From: Epithemia pelagica
Lineage: Eukaryota > Bacillariophyta > Bacillariophyceae > Surirellales > Surirellaceae
Length of the DNA stretch: 64,000 nt
Reading direction: 5' to 3'
Assembly: GCA_946965045.2 (NCBI GenBank)
Contig: OX337234.1
Span: 2,666,001 to 2,730,000 of the forward strand
Part shown: piece by piece, positions 57,449 through 64,000 of the stretch
Numbering within the stretch: position 1 is the stretch's first letter
Layout: the number at the start of each line of letters is the position of its first letter
Notes under the pieces: model-generated
The model's database searches: none
The model's input: only the letters and a program-made list of their open reading frames with translations
Told to the model about the DNA's origin: nothing
Translations under genes and position numbers: made by a program

Positions 57449-59454
57449 ATGACCTTGACCATTGTGATTGGGAGCTCGGGGTCGGGCAAGACCACCTTTT
57501 TGAACGACGTCTATAAACGACACGCCTGTATTTACCTTCGACAATATCACAGTTTACGACCCTACATTCCCGTCTCGCACATTCCCAATTTTGATCCGAC
57601 GCAATTGCCCTATTGGCACATTTATGAAACCGAAGGCACGGCCGACACCATTTGCGTGGGAGGGACCTTGGCGGGAGAATTCACGGCCGGCTTGTCGGGA
57701 GGACAACGCAAATTGCTCTTGTTTGAACTCCTGTGTCAACGACTCTTGCCGCCAAAATCAACGACAACCATAACGACAAGTACCACCACAACCAACGACG
57801 AATCACAAGGACAACAGCAACAACAGCAACCACAACCAGAATCACCACCACCACACCAAACCGGCATGCGCATTCCCGAATTGATTTGTTTGGACGAACC
57901 CTTTTGTGGTGTCACGGACGATTATGTCTCGTTTGTGACCAAACGGTTGCACCAATTGCAACGCTACCATTTTATCGTCTTGGTCACCAACGATCATGTC
58001 GAGGCCTTGACCCAAATGGCCACTCATATCCTTACCGTATCGGCCGTCGATCGAACCGTGGTGGAATTGCAACTCCCACCACCACCACCACAACCCGTTG
58101 TGTCGGACGACGAAACGGACCAGGACGATGAGGAAAACCCATTTCAGACGCCAGGCGCACCACCCGAATCATCATCATCATCGACGTCCCATACCAAGAA
58201 TCCAACCACCTTGTCGTCGTCGTCGTCGTCGTCGTCCAAGAAACGCCGTCAGGTGGTGTCACGCGAACTCATGATTCAGGCCTTATCGGTGGTTGGCAAA
58301 AAGGATTGGAGAAACGGCGGCCGACGTGGTTCCACCCGATCTACCCGGAGCAGCTTCCACATAACCGACACGAATGCAACCTCGGACGACGACGCAACGA
58401 CCATGACAACCACGCCTACTACTTCACTCTGGTCGGACGCGTACTTTTTTTATCAAGTCGAAGTCGTGTCCAATCGTGCCTTGTGGGGTGTGGTGTTGTT
58501 TACCCTAGTGTGTTTGGGCTTGTTTGTGGTAGCCTTTTGGAATTCCAACGACGATCAAGCCGCCTTGGTCTTGGTGGGGGGAGATGTGATTGCCTTTTTT
58601 GTGTCAATCCCTGTCTACTGAGTTTGGTCGAATGGCGGATTGCCATGCACGAAGAAAGTCATGCCTTGGTCCATTCCTTCCCCGCCCTCTATCGTGCCTT
58701 GAAAACCGCCTTGACCATGACGCTTATTTTGGTCGTGTCGTGGGCCGAATTTGGCGTTGTCAATGCCGTCATGACCAACTCCTCCCTCTTGTCACGAATT
58801 TCCATTTGGATTGGCATGTTTACCGACAGTCTTTCCATGACCTTTGCCTTGATTGGTTTGGGCATTTATACCCATTTGGAGTTTCAACGCGTCGAAATCT
58901 TGGGCACTCTGCCCTTTTTGCTCATGGTCTTTTTCAGTACCACTTTTAGTCCGGGATCCGGCTTGCCCGGTATCAAGGAATTGCGCTACCTGTTTGCCCG
59001 CTTTTACTTTTGGTGTTTGGTCCCCATTGACGACATGGAAGGGTGTCCCGATACCAGTAATGAATGGACCTTGGTCGTGTACATGTGCTTGGCCTCTTTG
59101 GTGGGCGTCGTCCTCTTTGTATCGATCCAAGTGGTGCGAACCTGTCGGACCCGAAGTAAGACGGCGCAAACGGTCGAATTTCGACAAAGTTTGTTGCTCC
59201 AACCCGACTTTGTGCAATTGCAACACAGCTTGTTTGGGGACCACCACATGCTTCATCATTACCGCCGCCGCGTGTCACTACTGGACCCCAACGACGACGA
59301 CGACGACTACGACCAAGAGAATTCCGACGGAGCAAACGACAAGAGAGAATCGATGGAACAACCAACGTCACAAGAAACGACCTCGTCGAACAAGAAGGAT
59401 GATTACGACGCCCCCTTGGACGAAGAGGAATGTTTGCCAGAAGATGAAGTTTAA
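57449..59454 (+). CDS. ABC half-transporter (NBD then membrane domain), apparent frameshift
   Basis: Starts at the first ATG. The NBD comes at once: Walker A IGSSGSGKTT, a Q-loop-like RQYHSL, signature LSGGQRK, Walker B ELICLDEPF, and VTND where the switch His is expected. A Gln/Pro-rich insert separates signature and ancestral core. A Ser-rich linker (about 220-300) follows. About six hydrophobic segments come next, the first two being LWGVVLFTLVCLGLFVVAFW and ALVLVGGDVIAFFVSIPV. The first frame stops at 58621 just after these; the rest of the membrane domain (SLVEWRIAMHEESHAL onward to 59454) is in another frame. No GT-AG intron of suitable phase is visible, so one base appears to be missing around 58575-58620 (G6 and T6 runs nearby). 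The C-terminus is acidic. The layout suggests an ABCG/ABC2-like half-size protein; the substrate is unknown. Confidence 0.7.
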
Positions 59455-60014
59455 CACAAGGGTATGACCCAACGACGACACGAGCAATCCAAGGAGAACA
59501 GGAACGACGTGGAACCAGTCTTTGTGAAGAGTTTGGGAGGATCGCGTGGCCTACATAGGCTGTACGATCAGACAATACTAAACAGTAAGAAGAACACGTT
59601 ATACTCGAATAGGATCACTGATAGTTGGAATGTTTCTTGTCGCAGTTTCAAGAATCGTCCAACAGGCGAGCAACCATGGATTGTCAAGCTTGTTTAGCTT
59701 GGAGGGATTGATTTTATGTTTTTACGTGATTCGACTAGGAGTACCTAGACTCAATCGACATCCCGCAAATATTTGGAAAGGCTAAGTGCTCGATGGTCAG
59801 AGATGGACTATATGGGTCTTGTTCGTGATTGAAAAGACATCATCCTGTTGTGGTGCTCATAACCTTTTGGATCCACCAGAAATGCTTCAGATGGCACTTT
59901 GATCGAAAACAAGTCATGATCTTGTGGGGTAGAGATTTCCATAATTCTATCAAATGTGTGTCCTCCGCGAATTCGATCACCAAGAACTTTGTTTGTAAAC
60001 AATGAAATGATGGC
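59455..60014. other. Intergenic region
   Basis: No gene or repeat supported. It should contain the promoter of the methyltransferase gene. Confidence 0.4.
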
Positions 60015-60905
60015 ATGATGGACTATGTCGAACATTTGGAACAGCGCCTTGCAGAACGATCGAACGAGCTCGAGGAGATTCATCTCGAGGCAGCGATTGA
60101 TGCAGAACTCACAACGGTCGCCGCTCCAACCCCCACCAACGACAACGACGATAAGAAACAAAACGTGCAAGCCTCCAGCAACCAAAACAGCAATGCAACG
60201 ACGAATCATGAACCCATTTTTGCCGACTACTCCAATCCTCACAGTGTGGCACACTGTTTGAGTCCCTACGTGCCCTCTTCGGCCGATCGAGTGGCGGCCT
60301 TTCTCCAATTTTCCGGCTTGTATGCCTCTCCTCCTTCTTCCACTACGGAGAATCGCGCAGGAGTGGAGGTATTGCTGGATCTGGGATGTGGAGATGGTCG
60401 TGTCTGTATAGCCGCCACAAAACTAACGGGTTGCTGTTCCATTGGCGTGGATGTGTCTCCTCCGTGCATTGAAATGGCCCAAATCATTGCCCAGCAAGAG
60501 TTGGAATCATCGGAGCAACACGACCAGTGTCGATTTTATGCCTGCGATGCGACTCTGGATCCCGACCAACTACTACTGCACGGACAATCGACCTGCACAT
60601 CCCAACAAGACACGAACAACAGCAGCAACAGCAGCAGCACCGCCGAGAACAATCACGACAACAACAACAACAACAACAACCAAACGGCGGCCGCGCTGTC
60701 ACGAGACTTGTCGGCGGCCACCATTGTCTATTTGTTCACTTATCCCACCTTGCTCCGCCAACTGGTGCCACTGCTTCAGCGTCTCATGAGAGATCATGCC
60801 GTGAAACGCATTGTAACGCAAACCTATCATTTGGAACCGTCCGAGGCACATCGGATTCAAACATCGGACGAGTTCAATCTGGTACTGTACGATCAAATGT
60901 GGTAA
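60015..60905 (+). CDS. Class-I SAM-dependent methyltransferase
   Basis: 296 residues from ATG. SAM-binding motif I is clear: EVLLDLGCGDGRVCIAATKL (about residues 116-135), followed by an acidic end of strand 2 in IGVDVSPPCIEMA. CDATLDP is probably motif II/III. An Asn/Gln/Ser-rich loop (about 195-235) interrupts the fold before IVYLFTYPTLLRQLVP and the C-terminal strands. The GCGDGR-V-IA pattern is similar to the FAM173/ATPSC-KMT type of protein-lysine methyltransferases, but the substrate is not provable here. No targeting peptide or membrane span is evident. Part of this gene (about 60578-60640) recurs downstream near 63410-63475. Confidence 0.7.
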   Translation: MMDYVEHLEQRLAERSNELEEIHLEAAIDAELTTVAAPTPTNDNDDKKQNVQASSNQNSNATTNHEPIFADYSNPHSVAHCLSPYVPSSADRVAAFLQFSGLYASPPSSTTENRAGVEVLLDLGCGDGRVCIAATKLTGCCSIGVDVSPPCIEMAQIIAQQELESSEQHDQCRFYACDATLDPDQLLLHGQSTCTSQQDTNNSSNSSSTAENNHDNNNNNNNQTAAALSRDLSAATIVYLFTYPTLLRQLVPLLQRLMRDHAVKRIVTQTYHLEPSEAHRIQTSDEFNLVLYDQMW

Positions 60906-61726
60906 CCGAGTGCGACCGAAAACCAAAACAAGCAAGGAACAAGGCCGATGCGGTTCACAACGATCCAAGGAGACTGCTGGAACACTACTTGTCCTCGATT
61001 CGAAGGAACTCGACCGCTTCTCCAACACAGTCGAAACTCGTTGGACATGCACTTCAGTCTTTAGTGCCGCAATTCTCCGCTCCTAGAAAACTACGGCTGG
61101 CCGTGCTCGGAAGCCATTCACAAACGAAACGACTTCTCATCGATGATTGCGTTCTCGTTGGAGGGACACGACATCTTCTATCCATGGCAGACACCGAGCC
61201 GTGGTCCCATCCGCTCGAGCCTCCATAAATTGTCGTATGGAGTACTCCTAGAACTATAACGAGTAATGTTCGGACTAGGTTGCATTTCATTCTTTTCGTG
61301 GTCGTCTCATTGTGTCTTCTCTCATGCCTTCCACACTCGAAATAGACTCAAACAACATTAGCTCAAAACAATAACAGCTTTGGCCTTACGAGGTGATCAA
61401 TAAGCTCATTTTACTACAATTAGTACTCCTACTCCTTTGAATTTCGTCCCTTGTTCCGACCACGATACGATAAGCTAGTGATTTCCAAGACATAGCAAAC
61501 CATAGCTGCGCACGCGCACCCAGCGTCAACAGTCACACACAAAAGTCACACATCAACGATCTGTGGTGTCTACTCGTATCTCAAATAACTGCTCAACGCT
61601 CACCAAAGAGGAAGAAGACTCACAATTCTTGAATCCAGATTTGGCCAGTAACTTATCCGTGCGCCCTTGATGAGGACGGGAAATCGAAAGCATCAGTGAT
61701 CGCAAAAGTGAACCTCTACCAAGATC
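60906..61726. other. Intergenic region with source copy of a downstream duplication
   Basis: About 60975-61220 is repeated in diverged form at about 63540-63740, with shared blocks such as CGAAACTCGT and AGCCGTGGTCCCATCCG. No independent gene is supported. The rest precedes the sulfotransferase start. Confidence 0.55.
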
Positions 61727-63287
61727 ATGTTAGGCCGACCTCTCCGTTTCCAAACGACGGTTCTATTTTGTCTGGGCCTGATGCTAGTCCAGCAAGTGGT
61801 TTTGTTCTTTGATTTGCCTTTTTGGTCACTGTCGAATCCTCTGTTGGACAACCGCAACGACTGGAACAGCACTACTTCGAAACCCCACAACGCAAACGCG
61901 GGAATCTGGATTGATGTGCAATCGTTGGAACGCAGTTCCAATAATACCCAGACAACCGCCCAATTGTCATCTTCCAAGGAAGCAGCAATAGTTTCATCGG
62001 ACAAGGCCAAGTTATGGATTCATGTGGGACCACCGAAAACTGGGACGACAACGATTCAATCAGAGCTCGCCGCGTTGCAACCGGAATTGAATAGGGATGG
62101 GTATCAATACAGCAGTGGAGTCTTTGTGCAAAATAATCAACAGAGGTACTTTTTTGACCAAACTTGCCAGAAACAGCTCGCACAGGTACGATTCGAGGTT
62201 CTTGCCTCACCACCCGATACGAATGTGACATCCTCGAAAGAGCGACAACTGCGCTTGTATCAGTCTCTTGTCCAAGTGCCCTGTTGGAAGCAGCGTTTGG
62301 ACCTACTGAAATCATGGTCTGAGCAAGGGAAGCGTCATGTGATTTTGTCCAATGAGGCTATTGGCTTTCGCTGGATTCATTATCAGGGATTATCGCAACC
62401 CACGCATGCGGACTGGATCTCTATCAAGGCAACCTTGGAACCCCTGTACGACATTCATGTCATTGTCACGTATCGTCGCTACTATGATTGGCTCGTGAGT
62501 AGTGTCAACCATCAAAATCGATGGGTGCCCTCACATCCTCGACGCAACAAGTGGCCCGGTCGGCCACAAAATGGAAAACCACTCATCTCCTTGTACCCGG
62601 CCATGCTGAATCCGGACCGCCAGAAACAAGTTTTGGACTTTTATCCGACGAGCGCCGTACTGCGCAACTTGGCACACTACTTTTCGGCGGAGGAACACAA
62701 GTTGCACGTTTTGAATATGCACAATGACCATGGCGACGACAGTGGCCAAGGCAGGATGATTGAAAAAAGCATGGTGTCCACCTTGCTTTGTCGCCTCCTA
62801 CCGGACACGCATTACGCCTGTCAAAAAAGCCGTGCCAAGGACAACCTCCCCGAAACGCGAGTGAATGCTCGTACGGACCACGAAATGGAGGAAATTGTCT
62901 ATGATTTCATCGTCACGGGAGCTGCCCAACGAGGCTTGTTGGATATTCAGGGACGGAAGCGACACGAGGTGGCCTTGAAAGCACGACACTTTTACCAGGT
63001 TGAACGAAATCAAACTCTCTGGGATTCTTCCCTTTTCCTGTCCCACATGGGCCGAGGCCCAAGGACTACTCCAACAATCCTTGCACATGGAACAGCAAAT
63101 GGCCCACTTGTTTCACAATACCGACCCACTGGAAGCATTGTCCATGTTTAACTCAAGTCGAACGACGCAAGCCTTTCAAACCTTTGTCGGACAAACCAAA
63201 AAGTTGTGCACGGTCCATGTCCATCCATGTCTCGACGCCACGAGTGTCCACTCCATCCCGTGGCGGGAATTTTTTGCTTCCTTGTAG
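61727..63287 (+). CDS. Type-II membrane sulfotransferase, C-terminal frameshift
   Basis: ATG start; a hydrophobic anchor near residues 8-30 (TTVLFCLGLMLVQQVVLFF) makes it a type-II membrane protein. The PAPS P-loop is KLWIHVGPPKTGTTTIQSEL (about residues 96-115). A second motif, IHVIVTYRRYYDWLVSSVN (about 245-263), corresponds to the 3'-phosphate-binding block. It therefore likely sulfonates a carbohydrate or protein in the Golgi. The first frame stops at 63151, but after about 63020 the family-like sequence continues in the +1 frame (LPFSCPTWAEAQ, SLHMEQQM, ending IPWREFFASL at 63287). One extra base around 63021-63032 would explain this. A 58-bp GT-AG intron (from the GTTGAA after CAG) is an alternative but would remove the conserved-looking LPFSCPTW. 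Confidence 0.7.
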
Positions 63288-63404
63288 TATAGTCGTGGTT
63301 GCACCGTCCGGTATCTTGGTGGCGTCGGCCCACGCCGGATGAAATGTGCTCCGCGTCATGCGACGTGGGGCTGGATGGGTATGCCTTGGACAGTGGAACG
63401 GATG

Positions 63405-63740
63405 GTGACTGCTCCGACAATCGACAGGCACATCCCAACAAGAGACGCAAAACAGCAGCAGCAGAACCGCCATGACAAATCCCAACAGCCACCACCAAAG
63501 GTGGCAGGAAGGCCCCTGCAGCTCACAACCATGATGTGTTGGAACAGGACACCACTCCTCTATAGTCGGAGAAACTCGACTGCTTCTTGTATACCGTCGA
63601 AACTCGTGGGACCTATACTTCATCCTTTGGTCTCGCAATTTTTCGCTCCTGGAAGACTTGCGCTAGCCTTTGTCGGATGACCAAACAACGTTTCGTAGAG
63701 GATTGCTTCCCCGAGCCGTGGTCCCATCCGTTCGTTCGGA
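63405..63740 (+). repeat. Degenerate partial duplicate of 60575-61220
   Basis: GACAATCGAC, GCACATCCCAACAAGA and CAGCAGCAGAACCGCC match about 60583-60645 inside the methyltransferase ORF. GAAACTCGACTGCTTCT, GTCGAAACTCGT and GAGCCGTGGTCCCATCCG match about 60998-61215 downstream of it. Order and orientation are kept, but about 300 bp of the source is missing in the copy. Confidence 0.7.
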
Positions 63741-63960
63741 CCCAACTACTCCTCCAACTATATCCTTGGAGGCTATCTTTCGAGCTAAGTTAGCTACGAT
63801 GTATTGTCTCTGGGGGCTTTCTTCGCCCCCAATGATACTACCTAGTCTTTCCAGAGAACTTTGAAACGTAGAATGAATGATGATATTTGAGTCAACACGC
63901 GAGGTATTATTTGGCAAAGCATCCTATCTCATTTTTTTCTGGTCGTGGGTGTTGACCAAG

Positions 63961-63986
63961 AAAAAAAAAAAAAAAAAAAAAAAAAA
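63961..63986 (+). repeat. Poly-A tract (26 A)
   Basis: An uninterrupted run of A read directly. It could be a homopolymer or a retroposition tail; no retroposed gene or target duplication was identified. Confidence 0.9.
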
Positions 63987-64000
63987 GAGAGCCAAACTGT

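Larger units (their letters stand above)
63288..64000. other. 3' flank with partial duplication and poly-A tract
   Basis: Contains diverged copies of parts of the methyltransferase gene and its 3' flank (63405-63480 and 63540-63740) and, at 63961-63986, a run of 26 A. No intact gene is supported before the window ends. Confidence 0.6.

Noticed and set aside
58306-58620. N-terminal part of the second ABC-transporter frame read as its own gene start
   Set aside because: Composition before about 58590 is Arg/His/Cys-rich and unlike a real N-terminus; only the sequence after the shift is genuine membrane domain.
60527-61228. 233-residue plus-strand frame overlapping the methyltransferase
   Set aside because: Out-of-frame with the motif-bearing methyltransferase and driven by the CAG-rich insert; its tail lies in the duplicated 3' flank.

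Overview
The window is nuclear DNA of a eukaryote, most likely a pennate diatom. Genes are mostly single-exon or carry short GT-AG introns (about 42-98 bp). The host gene set and the mobile elements fit stramenopile algae: a bestrophin-family channel, a GT10 fucosyltransferase, type-II sulfotransferases, a Crinkler/RHS-like ATPase, CoDi-type copia elements with a DTC protease, a tyrosine-recombinase retroelement and a Harbinger transposon. I cannot name the species from sequence alone. No rRNA, tRNA, CRISPR or bacterial operon was seen. No search was run, so family names rest on motifs read by eye.

Layout. 1-16 kb: bestrophin-like channel (-), a nested pair of non-autonomous inverted-repeat elements, cystathionine beta-synthase (-, three exons), a double-domain imidazoleglycerol-phosphate dehydratase (+), a sulfotransferase-like membrane protein (+), an alpha-1,3-fucosyltransferase (-), then non-coding tandem repeats. 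16.4-24.3 kb: a DIRS-like retroelement with a gag-like ORF, an RT-RNase H ORF and a tyrosine recombinase ORF holding two in-frame stops. 24.3-27.2 kb: tandem and foldback repeats. 27.4-38.3 kb: the 3' part of a POT-family peptide transporter, split by a young 9.8 kb copia element (721-bp LTRs, 5-bp target duplication AATAC). 38.3-40.7 kb: an ATP-grasp-like fragment and the Crinkler-like gene. 42.2-45.8 kb: an intact-looking Harbinger element (64-bp perfect TIRs, DDE transposase plus SANT/Myb-like partner). 45.9-48.0 kb: two MITE-like elements. 48.3-54.8 kb: a second copia element (158-bp identical LTRs) with three overlapping ORFs, each in the +1 frame of the one before. 55-64 kb: an unknown Asn/Thr/Ser-rich protein, an ABC half-transporter, a class-I methyltransferase, a second sulfotransferase, and a partial duplication.

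How genes relate. The host genes are independent metabolic or secretory-pathway genes, not an operon. CBS serves transsulfuration and the IGPD serves histidine synthesis; they are divergent with a roughly 0.5 kb shared upstream region. The fucosyltransferase and the two sulfotransferases are type-II membrane proteins that would act in the Golgi on glycans or other secreted substrates.

Most notable points: the two IGPD domains have lost opposite parts of the catalytic motif set; the copia insertion can be excised on paper to the exact base in the transporter reading frame; the copia ORF at 28-36 kb is unusually long with membrane-like segments between gag and protease; and three unrelated host genes each carry an apparent single-base frameshift, which may be assembly error.
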